Assembly (NCBI GenBank): GCA_963969595.1
Contig: OZ018411.1
Coordinates: forward strand, 21,822,545-21,886,544
Origin: Neckera pumila
Taxonomy: Eukaryota > Streptophyta > Bryopsida > Hypnales > Neckeraceae
Length of the DNA: 64,000 bases
Reading direction: 5' to 3'
Part shown: positions 37,088 through 49,244 of the stretch, piece after piece
How positions within the stretch are numbered: the first letter of the stretch is position 1
Layout of the letters: each line of letters opens with the position of its first letter
Program-made: the position numbers and the translations under genes
The notes under the pieces: generated by a model
What the model was told of the DNA's origin: nothing
The model's input: only the letters and a program-made list of their open reading frames with translations
Databases searched by the model: none

Positions 37088-39498
37088 ATGCAGAATCCTG
37101 CTGAAAGTTCCCAACGCCCAGGGGCAGGAGGTATGACTAGCCCTCCTAATTCAGGAATGGGTGGTGGACTCGGCCAAGGGTTGCACTCACCAGCTATTCG
37201 ACCTCATCATCCGCCACCAGCACCATTGCCTATTACCCCCTCGCAAGGTGTGCCTTCAGGTATGAGCACCCCTCAGCCGGAGAGTAGCCCGTCAGGTCTT
37301 CGTCCAATCATGTCTACGCCATCGTCATCGGGCTTAGGGATGAGCATTGGTATGGCTAGCACCCAAGCCGTTGGGGGTGGGATTGGGACCGGAAGTGGGG
37401 GTGAGCAGCCTCCAAAGCGAAAGAGAGGAAGACCTCGAAAATATGAGACCGGTGGTGCATCCTCTCCAGGATTACCAGGCCCTATTTATTCTGGTCTTCC
37501 AGCTTTAATGCCTGCCTCATCATCCCCGTATACGCCTGGTTCCGAAAAGAGAGGAAGAGGTCGTCCACCAGGTTCTGGGAAAAAGGCGCAGTTGGCTGCT
37601 CTAGGTAAGGGATCCTCCCTCTGAATACCGGCGTGCCAAGTTGTTTGGTCTGTGAATTCTTGTAGTGAGTTGAACGCTGTTCTGTTACATTTTTTTTTGT
37701 CATTTGTGTCTGTCTCTATTTTTGCCATGCTCTTGCTGTTGATGTCTTGATGATACTCTTGTTTTTTTCTCTTTCAGGGGTTGTACTAGCAGGCTCAGGG
37801 CAAGGCTTTACGCCCCACATACTGACTGTGAACACTGGGGAGGTATAGCTTACATATTTCTCTTTATTTGCGATTGTGAATGTCCGGTTGCTCTATTGTA
37901 TCTGGATCTGATATATTTGATTTGTTTTTATTGTACTTCTGTGGCCTTGAATTAAATTTTTGGTTATTGAGACCTGGTTTGTGGCTGCTGCAGGATGTCG
38001 CAACAAAAGTCATGCAGTTTGCACAGCATGGACCACGCGCAATGTGTGTGTTGTCAGCCAATGGTGCCATTTCTAATGCGACATTACGTCAGCAGCAGTC
38101 ATCAGGAGGCACTGTGACTTATGAGGTGTTGCTTTCAACATTATATTCTACAACCGGAATTTTTGCGTAGTTGTAAAGACGCTAACAACATTTCTGTATA
38201 TTTATTACAATTTCTTTGAAATATGGAGTTGAGAACCAGGCATTGTCAGTAATGAGAACATTAAGAAGATGGTTAACATGAAGTGCACGAACTGATACGT
38301 CGCTTTTGGAAGTGGATGTAAGTCCTTCAGGCTTCGACCTTGTTTCTATATTGCATGCAATGATCAGTCTGCTCAGTGATCGTTTGAGTATGAGTTTGCA
38401 GGGTCGCTTTGAGATACTTTCTTTGTCCGGTTCGTTTCTACCTACGGACGTTGGAGGTGGTAATCGACAACGAACAGGGGGCCTGAGCGTTTCCTTAGCA
38501 GGGAGTGATGGGCGTGTAATTGGTGGAGGTGTTGCTGGAATGCTAACCGCGGCCTCTCCCATCCAGGTAGGTATCTTGCATCTATCTGATCCTAGAATTA
38601 GGTTTTGAATCGGACTGAATTGCCCTTGTCAATTGGCTATTGATGCTAACCCAATCCATACGCTTCATCTGGTTTGCTAGGGTGAAGAGGTCCACCATTG
38701 AACACTAGTTTCTGCATCCCTTCGTTTGCTTCGCTGCCCTTGCATCGCTTCAAAGAATTTTTCCTGTTTACTTCAGAACCTGCAATAATCTGGTCAGGAT
38801 ATGTCTTTTATTTCAGAAGATGCGTTTTTTAGATGAAGCAAAGTTTCAAAGCCTGGTTACAGCTGTCGTAACTGATGATTTACTGAGCTTAGTTATTCGC
38901 CTGTTTGGCTTATAATTAGAACAATTTGATCGTTATATCTTCCATTGGTGTGCAACAGGTTGTTGTTGGGAGTTTCCTTTCTGATGCTTCCAAAGCTCAA
39001 GCGAAAGCTGAGTCGCCACTTGGGTCAACCCCAGGAGCAGGTTCATCTGGAGCTGGATCTGCTCCCGGATCTGCCCCTGGATCTGCTCCTGGAGGTCAAC
39101 GCCCTCCACCGCCAAGACCTGAACCTAAAGCAAGTTCAGGTACATTTCGATGCACCAGAGGTTTTTATTTTTATGGCTTTGCCTGTATTGGTATCTGCTC
39201 TTTGATATGCTATTTTGAGAGATTTTCCTGCAGAACATAGTTTGCTGAAGCATTAGTGGTCCTGTGGTTGCTCTGTTGTTCTGGATATGTGATTCTGGAT
39301 GTTAATTTTGTCCGAGGGCATTGTTGTGTAGGTGCAGCACCTGGCCCGCAGCAAACACCACCAGCCCCTTCTCCGACTGGTCAAGTGCAGAGGCCTCAGC
39401 CTATGAGTATTTTCCAACCGATGGCAAGTTGGCAACCGCCAACTGGCTTAGGAGATGGTCGGAGGACTGATATCAATATCTCTTTGCCAGGTGGATGA
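37088..39498 (+). CDS. AHL: AT-hook motif nuclear-localised (AHL) protein, two AT-hooks plus PPC domain
   Basis: AHL proteins are plant nuclear DNA-binding proteins: AT-hooks contact the minor groove of AT-rich DNA, and the PPC/DUF296 domain mediates trimer formation and partner binding. Coding exons read from GT..AG borders are 37088-37604, 37778-37842, 37994-38125, 38402-38566, 38959-39139 and 39332-39498 (TGA), giving 408 aa with consistent phases. Residues 1-108 are P/G/S-rich. AT-hook 1 is KRKRGRPRKY (110-119) and AT-hook 2 is RGRPPGSGKK (157-166). The PPC domain runs from about 178 (AGSGQGFTPHILTVNTGED) to about 305, with the signature GRFEIL at 239-244. A low-complexity Gly/Pro/Ser tail follows. 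Two hooks plus an intron-rich PPC fits clade B, type II. ATG 37088 directly follows a plausible acceptor (GGTAG|AA); in-frame ATGs at 37079 and 37058 are alternatives. Family assignment is very secure, the precise paralogue is not. Confidence 0.93.
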
Positions 39499-40150
39499 TG
39501 TTGGGAGTTTGAAAAGCACATAGATAGGTTTTTTTTGGCTGTTTCGGACTGGGGCCCAATCATTTCCACAAATTTTTTGGTCTTCCCTTTCTAAATAGAA
39601 GGGTGTAGTTGCAGTGCCGAGGCTTTTATAGTGAACATACATGATCTGCTTTGCGTGTCTTGTTGACTGCAACAGTTTCAACCGCTGTCATCATTGCATA
39701 GCTGGGTGGAAGACCAATATCTACGTTAGGAGCATGGCTTGGGGAGGGGGGAGGGTATTTTAATCGTCACAACGGGCTCTCTGTGAATAGAAATCTTTGA
39801 GTTATTGAAAGACAACAACAGGTGGGCAAACACGTAGAGTTATTTACCCAAAGCAAGCTTTTGTTTATCCTGGCACCAGCTGCAAACGCATTTGTTATTT
39901 TGAAATTTTTAGCCCCTAGCTGTAGCGTGACATCTGTTTGAACATTCAATCTTGGGACACACTTTTGACATTTATTTATGGTATCCCCATTGCATCCATA
40001 TCTCAAAGGAGGTTCCGTCTATGTCTTTGATGATATAAAAGCCGTCTTCTTCGTATTGCACAATTCTTGTCGTTGGTGTTCCTTCTATTAAAACTGTTAG
40101 ATTCATATTATGAGTATATAAATAAAGAATGCCATTTCATCAATGCCCGT
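39499..40150 (+). other. 3' UTR of the AHL gene with polyadenylation signal
   Basis: After the stop codon there is no coding sequence. A canonical AATAAA lies at 40121-40126, about 620 nt downstream of the stop, which would give an mRNA end near 40145. The transcript end is an inference. Confidence 0.5.
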
Positions 40151-40655
40151 TTCTGCCTCCATTCAATGATTCGGTTCACTTGAATGTTCTCTTTTTTTAG
40201 TGAATTGAATGTGCTCCTCTATCTGTCGGTCCATTGCATTAGCCTTCGGCTTTCACGTAAGCTTAATTTGAAAGGATTGTATTAACAGCAAAACTCGTGA
40301 ATCTCTTCAGAGCTTCCAGCGACGTGCATGGGATTCTCGAATGGAACCTTACCGGTAGTCCCTCCTGACGCATTTATTTACATATTTTAGTTTGGTGGAA
40401 CATTTTGTCATTTGCTTGTCAGAATCATCTCCTTGAGTTCTGGACGGGATGAACAGTCGAGTACTGTACTGTACACAGCAAAACCAATGCTTGGCCCACC
40501 AAGGGATTCAAAAAGCGATGAGCATCAATAATTCACTCCCAATTTTCTAGTTACAGTTTTTGTAGAGCAGTACACATCCTGCTCATAATTTCGTCAAACT
40601 CGATGATGACAAGCTACCATAGGTTGTTCCTTCAGTTGTAGTTTACTTTGTAAGA

Positions 40656-41300
40656 AAAGTAACTGCACCCAAAGTAACTGCACCCAAATGCCTTTGTAAG
40701 AAAATTAATTGCACCGAAATGTGTCCAAATAAACAATTGAGCATTTTGTTCTTGTTGTAAAACTGCCAAAATGTTTTGGTAGATCTTGGTGGAAGTCAAA
40801 AGAGTATTATGATTTCCGTTCTTATGCATTTTTCTTACATCGTATGAATAAATTATAAGTTATAACTTACAAACTATGGAAAATAGGTATATCCCAAAAT
40901 GACCTTAGACATTTACAAATAGAGGGAGTATATTTTAGGTAAAAATTTGTTGGGGATAATTTTAGAAAGGGGTCAAAATTAGGTGCAGTTACTATAATTG
41001 TGACTTATTGGGAAAAGTGTCCCATCTAAATTCTTGTTGGAAGTGATTTTAGAAAGGGGTCAGAATTAGGTATAGTTACCTTAATTGTGACTTGTTGGGA
41101 AAAATGTCCCATCTAAATTCTTATTGGAAGTGATTTTAGAAAGGGGTCAGAATTAGGTATAGTTACCTTAATTGTGACTTGTTGGGAAAAATGTCCCATC
41201 TAAATTCTTGTTGGAAGTGATTTTAGAAAGGGGTCAGAATTAGGTACAGTTACCTTAATTGTGAGTTGTTGGGAAAAATGTCTAATCTAGATTCTTGCTT
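40656..41300. repeat. 87-bp tandem repeat, about four units, in a dispersed repeat
   Basis: ATTGTGACTT...GGGAAAA recurs with starts at about 40998, 41085, 41172 and 41259, an exact period of 87 bp. Each unit ends in a TTAGGTATAGTTACC-like phrase. The opposite orientation of this phrase, GTAACTGCACCCAAA, occurs twice at 40660-40690, and a GGTAACTACACCTAA copy lies at 48890. The array thus looks like a multiplied end of an inverted-repeat element. Confidence 0.8.
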
Positions 41301-41365
41301 AAAATGTAAGGCCTCTAAAAAATGAGAAACAAGGGTCCATTTAGGATGTACTTGTTTTCAGCCTT

Positions 41366-42624
41366 TTAATTCCTAAAATCCCATTTCAGGTAGGCTCCTA
41401 CAATCTCAATATTTATTGTGGTTTTCTGAATATTTTTGTGAAGATAGAAAAACACATTATCTTTCCAAAGATATAATTTTTATTTCAATCGGAGTCCGGG
41501 AGCAAAAAATTATGGCATGAAAAGGCCCTTTTTCTACTTTGGCGAGTAGAATATAGCCCTCAAAAAAACTTAAAATAATAAAAAAAAAAAAATTTGTTTC
41601 ATATAGATTATATTTTTATCTACATGGTAAGATTTTATTTATTCCATTTGGATTTGTTATGTGAAAGTTATGGACAATCTTGTTTTTTGGGCAATTGAAG
41701 CATATTCTTGCAAAATAACTTGTAGGATTCATTTTTGAACCTAATTTTTACAATTTTATTCCAAAAAAAAAATTCACAAGGCTAAGATTTCTTGCTAGAA
41801 CAATCTCACCGTTGAGATTAGTGTATTTCAATTCCATCTTAAAGGTATTAACAATTTAGATTTTCCTTCAATCTTGAACCTACATCTACTTAATAATTTT
41901 TTAATGAGTGAAAACTAAGTGTGTGTCTTGAATCTTTTTTCCTAGACTCTCAACTCAATTATTTATCATATAAAATTAGAAATTCAAAATTAATAGAGCA
42001 AAAATTTTAAGTTATGAAAGTTCAAAGCGGGGTTGTCTTGTTTGACATATTAGAGGGTTTGGTGTCATATAGGGCCTCTGATGTCGCGTGTTGGACGAGC
42101 GTCCCATCTTGTCGTGTAATTTCATCTTCAATAGCTAAATTTTTTTTAAATCTCACCATAATTATGAATCTAAATTTAAAAAATAATATGTATTCATGAA
42201 ATTGAGACAAGATATTAATTTGGAGCTTTAATATGTTAGAATTGTGTATTTCTGATGATTTATTTTAAAGTGAACTAGACGTTTATTCTATAGACGTCAC
42301 AAGGGCTCTACTAGACATCGTGTGACATCTAGTTGTTGCGCTCATTGCAATGTCGGGGAAGAAAACCTTGGTTCAAAGCCCCAAAATGTAGATGAGCAAG
42401 GTGCAAAAAAACTTGTTTCTTTCACTTTAGATGCAAATATTTTGCAATCTACTGGTTAAAGTTCATAAAATTTCTTCTACACATTTTTACACTAGTCTTA
42501 TACAAGATCCTATAGTTAGATATGCAAAAAAGAAAAAAAATTAAATATTTTTGCTCTTTACTATAGAAATGGCAGTTTTGAGTGTTTTTTGATGGAAAAA
42601 AGGCCTTGGAACTTTAGGGATTAA
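41366..42624 (-). mobile_element. TTAA element copy 9, with a nested insert
   Basis: The edges are TTAA-TTCCTAAAATCCCA (41366) and ACTTTAGGGA-TTAA (42621-42624). Its 1259 bp shrink to about 908 bp once the nested insert and its target duplication (42020-42370) are set aside. The subterminal block TTTCAATCGGAGTCCGGGAG at about 41494 and the end block TATAGAAATGGCAGTTTTG at about 42562 are well kept. Confidence 0.83.
42020..42379. mobile_element. Mutator-like miniature insert with 9-bp target duplication
   Basis: The 9-mer GTTCAAAGC occurs at 42020-42028 and again at 42371-42379. The 342 bp between them are absent from all other copies of the host TTAA element, where this position reads continuously (for example GTTCAAAG-like text in the complement of copy 2). 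A 9-bp duplication is characteristic of Mutator-like elements. The ends GGTTGTCTTG and, inverted, GGTTTTCTTC agree at 8 of 10 positions, so terminal repeats are short or decayed. Confidence 0.7.
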
Positions 42625-42720
42625 ATTTTATAGTTTATTCATGCAATTTCCAGAAAACATTCAAATCACTGAAGTCTCTTTTCTACTCCTAACAACACTC
42701 AATAAAAAATTAGATATTGT

Positions 42721-43492
42721 TTAATCCCTAATGGACCAATATGCGTTTTTTGGCAACATAGAAATTTTGGGCAAATAGATGTGACTAAATATTTGCATGT
42801 TTTAGGCCCAAACTTTAATAGAAGTTGTGGACAAGGAATGTTTTTCATGTAAACAAAAATTTATGACATTTGGAAATATGAATCAAAAGTTATGGCCTAA
42901 TATGTTACTTTTTTTTTAGATGGCCTCCGAGCAGATTAGAAAAAATCACTTTTTTTCAGAAACCAAAAACTTAAAATTGGTTTTTCAGAATTATATGTAC
43001 GTGGAAAGCTTTGAATCATTCTATTTTTATCAATGAGTCAAAAGTTATGAAGAGTTTTTGTTTGCGGGCAATTATGGATTCTCTACTCTAAAATAAACTT
43101 TGAAGTCCTTTATCTTATTTTCAATATTTTTCAATTTTTCAATTTTCAATATTTTTTAAATAAACGGAATCATAGGACGTAAATTGTTTATTACAACATT
43201 GCAACTATTGGGATTGGAACTTTTCAATTCTATACTTAAATTCTTAACAATTTAGTATTTTGAATCATTCTCTACTTCTTTCTACTTACTATTTATTTCC
43301 TATATATTGTACAATTCCAAATGATGTGAAATTTTTCAAAAATGTAGCCAACTTGCTTAGAACAATGAATCCAAAGAGTAACCACCATTTTGGACATTTT
43401 TTTGTAGAAAATTGAGCTTATGAAGTGCAAGTTGCCTAGGTTTTTGCAGGGCCAAAAAAAGGGGTTTTGTCAATTCAAATGCTAATATCTTG
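42721..43492 (-). mobile_element. TTAA element copy 10, truncated
   Basis: It starts cleanly with TTAA-TCCCTAATGGACCAA at 42721, only 97 bp after copy 9. It follows copy 3 (7096-8019) block by block until GCTAATATCTTG, then breaks at about 43492 into unrelated sequence. About 170 bp of the far end is missing. Confidence 0.78.
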
Positions 43493-46428
43493 AGGACCAT
43501 ACTAAGGAGCCCACTTTGATTTCTTTAAGAACTCATGCGTGCCCTATTGACTTTAGAATTTAGAATTTTTGCATAATATTTTAAGGATGGATGCTAATCA
43601 TCCCAATCTACTTGTGAAGCTTTATTTCATGTCATCCCAATAAAATATCGTCTATATTTTGGACTCAACATCCTGCCAAGGTTAAATACTCAATGAGATT
43701 CATTCAAAGGTTATAAGGAGTGTTCTTCCAATCACAAGGCTTTGAGTATAGTTTGGTCAAGAGTTCTGTCATACTTTCTTCTTTAAACTACCTCTAATTA
43801 CGGGCATAATGACTTGTGCAATATGATGTTGCTATTTGGAAATGTGCAAATAGATTTCAGTGGTAGACAAGCAATAAGAAACGACATTACAATGTGATTT
43901 TTGGGACCAAGTGATTTTAAAAAAACTATAGAAGGATGCATCATATTTTAGCCTATAGGCATGCCTATTAGTGTCAAAAAAATAGCTATTGTAGGACCTC
44001 TACCAACTCATGCCTAACTTAATATATATCCAATCCAGTCTATAATGACTTCAATACCAACTACCAATTTGTATTGCTAAAAAAATAGATTTGTATTGAT
44101 TGGAAGCTAATTAAGAGTGAATTGATAACAATATGTAATTAACACATATTCAATCCATTTCAGACACATGTTATCTTCATTTCATCCAATCGACTCCCTA
44201 AAGGAAACCATTAATTCTTTCATTTGTTATCCTCATTTCATCCAATCAACTCCCTAAAGAAAACCATTAATTCCTTCAAACCATTAATTCCTTCATTTAA
44301 ATTTTTATTAACCACTGCAAACAACTTGAAATGGGGCTATTCCTAAATTTCTTTAATGGTAGTTTGGACTAGAATGGGGTAGTTTTCCTTAGTGTATTTA
44401 CAGTACAAATATCATAATCTCTTTTCTAGTGTATTTGCAGTACATACTAGATATTTCTAATATATTGGTAGATTTGTGAGTGACAAGGCTTTAATTGAAA
44501 TAACATATAGTACTACCAAAAAGTCTATTCTTCAACATGAGGTAGAAGTAATAGTTATTTGACAAATAATCTCCCTATGCTCAATCCACCATTATACACT
44601 CAATTTTCTTAGCTAAGGTGAACTAACCCCTCTCTCATCCTCGATTTTATCCCTTAGGGAACTCACATGACTTTTTTATTTGCCACCTATGATAATATTT
44701 GGAAATTTTGAATTCATATTTGCAATAAAAGGCCCCACATTAGCAGCACAAAATAGTGAAATTAGGTTGCCCCACACTAATTTCTTGACAGTCTACATTA
44801 TAGGAATATTCATTGCTTTTGTACAATGATGCATTCAATCCAAAGCCATGTGTAGGGCATAGATTTGTGCACCAAATCAAGGCTTGGTTCAGAGAGAGGC
44901 ATGCACCTCCATAAGGATTGATCCATGAGGCAATTTATCTTAGGTAAGGCAACTTAATTGACAAGGCAACCCAATTTTACTATTTGGTGTAGAAGTGGTG
45001 TAGAAATAGATTAATCAAGCACAAAATAGGGCGGTGTTTGTTTTAACATACACCCTTGAGAGCTGGGGTTTTTTTCCTTTGGGGAGGAGCCATTTGTTTC
45101 TTCAATACTTGGGTGATACTTGGGTGATACTTGGTGATATTTATATCAAAATTAGGTGATACCTAGGTAAAATTTGACTATTGGTCTCAAAATATAGCAG
45201 TAATAAATCGACCCCTGAAAATGAAAATTTCTTCTACAGAAAACAGCCAACATCTTTCGGCTGTAGCCAGTTGGCAAAAAATCGTGCTTAAAAAAACACT
45301 GGCACCCCTGGAAAAAAGTCGGGGACTTAAGGAGGACGCGCGAGCGAGCGAGGTGGTCGGTTCACCCCGGCCGTTCCGTCTCTTCTAAGAAGCCAAATCT
45401 TCCAAATAGTATCAATTTTATCAAAACATTTTACCACGTTTGTGGAAGCCCAAATATTGTCGGAGCCCAACCAATACCAACCTCTTGAAAATGTCATCTC
45501 TTTCCCTTCATAATTCTTCAAAGTTGGTGCTCGCATGAATGCCAGGTGCATTCTGACAATTGAGAGCCAATCAAACAAAGCCCAAAAACTGAACCCCGCC
45601 GAAAAAGCCTGGAAAAGAAGAAGTAGCTGAGTGAGCTGGGAAGACGGAATCCCAAAGGGACTGTGGCCCCAACTGAAAGGATGATGAGCCCTGCATCACA
45701 GTTTTGAGTGCGCACTTTTGTGTGAGCAGAGGGTCCACAACTGTAAATGGGGAAAGCACAGTACTTCCATCGCATGAATGGCCTACTCCCCGTGGCAAAC
45801 CTGTTCACATTCATACAGTAAAGGGGTAGTATGCACATAGACTCCAACTTGGAAATTTTGCACCGTAGAATGTACAGTACATAGCATTGAGGTTGGCCCA
45901 TCATTGCAGCAGCCCCCTTTTACTGTTAAAAAACGTTGAAAACTCTCGAAACTCTTGGAATTTATGCTTCCCCAGAATCCCGCGGCACAGTAGATGGAAT
46001 GATTCTAGATACAGTACCCACTCAAGAGTAGAAGACTGCGGTAATGTATATTGTCGTTGGGTAGACGTGTAGACCCTTCCTCCTATTTCCACTAAAAAAG
46101 TACACACGTAGAAGAGTTCATCGCCACCTAAAGTACTCATTCAGAAAAGATTGCCTCCATGACAGGGGATGAGTCCTACTGTCCTTGAGTGTGCTGACAA
46201 AGCTAAGGCAGGCAGGCAGGCAGGAGGATCAATGGCTGTACAAATGTAACTCTCCTGCTACAACAGCAGTAGCAGTAATGAGCAAGCCATAGTATAATGG
46301 CGCACCCATGCTCACTGCACCGCTCCAGTCTACTAGAAGGTCAGACCTTCACTGACCATGAGGAGGACGACGACGACGGCATCATCATTGCTGCAGATGC
46401 AGAAGTTGAGGGGTTCAGGGTTTAGGGT
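43493..46428. other. Intergenic DNA, no supported gene
   Basis: A direct repeat of TTATCCTCATTTCATCCAAT-like text lies at about 44165-44290, and a GGGTGATACTTGG repeat at 45110-45140. From 45300 the DNA becomes GC-richer, with a GCGCGAGCGAGCGAGG run at 45338 and a GGCA run at 46204-46226. ORFs at 45327-45904 on - have no recognisable domain. The last few hundred bases are probably the 3' UTR of the p32/MAM33-type gene. Confidence 0.4.
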
Positions 46429-47540
46429 TTAGCTTCTCTTCTCGTTCTCGTTCTCGTTCTCGCTCTCCACAAAGGCATTGATCTTCTCCATCAGACGCAG
46501 ACGCTCTTTGAAAGCTTTGTCGTCCATCTGGTCATGCACCCAGCATGCGAAGATCTCGTCCAGCCCTCGCTGCTCCAGAAAGTTGTGAAATCCACTTCGA
46601 AGCTTCGGACCAATCCTCCTGCAAAGAATATATATCACATACATGATTCGGTTCCTTGTCTCTACCGACTAAGCAAAGATTCCCAAATATGCAGATGCCC
46701 AAGGAAAATGTATTAAAGCAATGGTAGCATGTTGGAGCAAGACTGGTACAGTTGAATTGTGCGACGCAGTTACAGAAAAAGTGGCATTCTCAGATTGTCA
46801 GGCTTCTCGAATTTTGAGATTGCAGTGAGGATTATACGAAACCTATGAAAAGAGACCTATGAAAAATTTTCACTCGTATTTGGGGTAGAGATACTTGCGA
46901 TCAGCTACTGGATGTGAGAAGAGGAGAGAAAGCATTACCAGAATGCAGGGAAGAACTCGTCGTCGTGTTTCGAGTTCTTATTCTCCCTGTAGATGATGTT
47001 GTTCACGATGTATCCCCTGCGATCGCAATCCACGTTTATTTCCAGTGCTTGCGGGCCGCCTTTCGTTATCGTCATCGTCATGTTTACAACCACCTTCTGC
47101 TCTCGTCCAATTTTATTTTCGAGCTCGTCTTCAAAGAGCTCGTCCGGCGGGCCTCCGCGTGGGTCGAAAACAAGCGCACATTTCACTTGGATGTCTTCCG
47201 CGCCTTTGTTGTAGCGCCGGGTCAGGAGTACGTCCAAGTCGCCGCTACTTCGCAGTTTGAACGGCTTCGGTGGCGTCTCGTTGTAAATCTGAAATCGTCT
47301 GCAACCAGGCCATTAGCAAGGGGATCCATGCAAACCGTGAACCCTAACAAAGCCTAACAAACCCTTACAAACCCTAAACCCTAGCAAGTTGCTGACCTCG
47401 TAAGCCTTCTTCATCCTTTCGATTTCGGCATTCAAAAACGTCGGCCTCTCTGCGACGCGTCCACCGCTTCCTCTTTGTACCGATTTTGCACGCGTTGCAA
47501 AAAGACGTGCCGCTCTCCAGAACGACATTGCGCTCGACAT
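46429..47540 (-). CDS. Mitochondrial glycoprotein (MAM33/p32) family protein
   Basis: p32/MAM33 proteins are acidic, doughnut-shaped homotrimers of the mitochondrial matrix linked to respiratory and RNA/ribosome functions. Exons on the minus strand are 47540-47397, 47288-46939 and 46618-46429 (TAA), 227 aa, with matching phases (0, then TG|G forming Trp165). Residues 1-30 are Arg/Ala/Ser-rich with almost no acidic residues (SFWRAARLFATRAKS), fitting a mitochondrial presequence. The family core follows: NETPPKPFKL, DVLLTRRY, GAEDIQVKCAL, then VVVNMTMTITKGG, and the C-terminal helix pair with GFHNFLEQRGLDE. The protein ends in a Glu-Asn repeat from a coding hexanucleotide repeat. ATG 47528 is an alternative start; the first exon is short for the family. 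Which plant paralogue it matches is open. Confidence 0.85.
46436..46465 (-). repeat. Coding hexanucleotide microsatellite in the MAM33-type gene
   Basis: TTCTCG is repeated about four to five times on the + strand, encoding alternating Glu-Asn on - just before the stop codon. Copy number is likely to vary between individuals and would change the length of the acidic tail. Confidence 0.75.
47332..47385. repeat. Telomere-like repeats in intron 1 of the MAM33-type gene
   Basis: The intron (47396-47289) contains AACCCTAACAAAGCC, CCTAACAAACCC and AACCCTAAACCCTAG, which are perfect and decayed units of the plant telomere type AAACCCT. A further GGGTTTAGGGTTTAG lies at 46418-46432, overlapping the TAA stop codon of the same gene. 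Confidence 0.7.
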
Positions 47541-49244
47541 GGATTGACACAACAACACGCAGCCTGCCAATCCACTGGAAATAAATCTCTTTTCAGTGCA
47601 ACGAGAAGCAAAGTTTAAACAGCATGAAACCTCAAAATATGATAGGTGTCCACCCACAATGCACTATATATCACAATGAGTGCGCGAAGTTCACCATGCA
47701 ACAAGCCTTTGTAAGCAGCGAGTCGTTCGTCGTCTTTCTCCTCTTCTTGCTGGATGTAACATGCACCGATATCCAGTATAGCGAAGCTTTTATAGCAAAA
47801 TAGTTTTGAATTGTTGCTGCCTGTTTGCTCGGTGGTTTCAAACAATTTTTGAGATCCAGCTGCGCAGTCAGGTAACATTCTTTAGCTGTTCTATGAGTGC
47901 ACCAATTTGACAACACATGATGAAAAACACAAATTGGTTCGGAGTCGATCAATATGGTTGAGAATGGTGTGCAGCAGCATGATCCTGGTAATTGCTCACG
48001 AGTCGATCAAGGAGTTATGGAAGTGATAGATGTCAAGGGCTTCCTTCTCCAAAATTCTTGAACTCAAGATGGAAAACTCTGTATGTCAAAAAAAAGGATG
48101 TCAGAGGATTAGAGCATCTTGGATACCCTCATTCTTCCTTGAATTAGCAGACGGGCCCAAGGAGTTAGTAGCTCTTTTCAAGAATGTATTGATGTCTGAA
48201 TCGAGAAGAGTCTGACTTATTAATCTCAGATAGCATGCTAGGTCAGCCACACGCTAGCGCCCAAGAGAAGAATTTTACAAGAGTGAGTCTGGCCATCAAC
48301 TCCCTTGTCCCAAGCAGGAGTTCGATAACCTGCTCATTTGAACATGTTGGGGATGAGTTGGATCCCTGGAATAGAGATCATCTTGAGCCTAACTTTGGGA
48401 GGGACAGAGTTCTATGCACTCTCAAACTATATCCTCGGCAGTCGGCAAGCCCTGGTTGCTACGCTACTACCAATCTGCAGATCGAGCACTAATGCTGTAA
48501 TTAAAGACATACTTTGCGGCAAGGCCAGATGCAAGACGTACGAGTTGGTATCGGTAAGCACATTATGCAAGTTGATCATTGCCGTACTTGGGAAGAAAGT
48601 TTGATTTAGAGAGATTGAACAGCCGAATTCTGAATTTGGTCCAAAAAATAAGCCACTCGGGGGCTGATAAGAATGAGACGTGCGGCTTCATCTTCACCAG
48701 TAATGACTGCAAGCATATTACTTCCAGCCATTTCTTTTTTGCTGCAGATCAGGGCCTCTGTAATACAGAAGACTACGTCAGTAATGCATACAAACTCATT
48801 TTATACTCTCGTATTCTCCAGTACTAAGGGCTTGCCAGGAGTTTTGATATTCTTGAAATGAAAGAGCAGGATCATATTATTGCCCCTAAGGTAACTACAC
48901 CTAACTGCTATCCCTCCCCCAAACCGACCCCTATACATTCATTTCTAAAAATGTACATGAGAGCCTTGGACTGATTTTGGTTACACCTAAAATCATCACC
49001 TCAAAATTCATAGTTTAATCATATAGTTACATTTAGAAACTCCTTGCCATTGCCAACATACCTAACAAAAATTTAGGCAGTCTCATAATTGGAGCACATG
49101 CTTAGATGATTGTCTGATCACTCTTAGGTGTACATACCTAAAACAGAAACCAGCTCCTCGCTCTTGAATTTGTTCGCCCCACACACAACTCGCGTGCCAA
49201 CCCCAAGCGGCATGGATTGAACCAGTTGTTCTTTTAGACAGTGA
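47541..49244. other. Intergenic DNA between the two minus-strand genes
   Basis: About 1.7 kb lies between the end of the PPR5-like gene and the start of the MAM33-type gene and should contain the latter's promoter. The ORFs at 48235-48604 (+) have no domain I recognise. At 48888 GGTAACTACACCTAA is a copy of the dispersed repeat multiplied at 40998-41300. Confidence 0.4.

Noticed and set aside
37482..37728. Minus-strand ORFs across AHL exon 1
   Set aside because: Antisense shadows of a well-supported coding exon.
45327..45904. Minus-strand ORFs of 83 and 128 codons
   Set aside because: Overlapping frames, Cys/Ser/Phe-rich low-information sequence, no known domain; consistent with downstream non-coding DNA of the MAM33-type gene.
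48235..48861. Overlapping plus-strand ORFs that look moderately protein-like
   Set aside because: No family recognised and the frames shift into each other; lies between two minus-strand genes where a promoter is expected.
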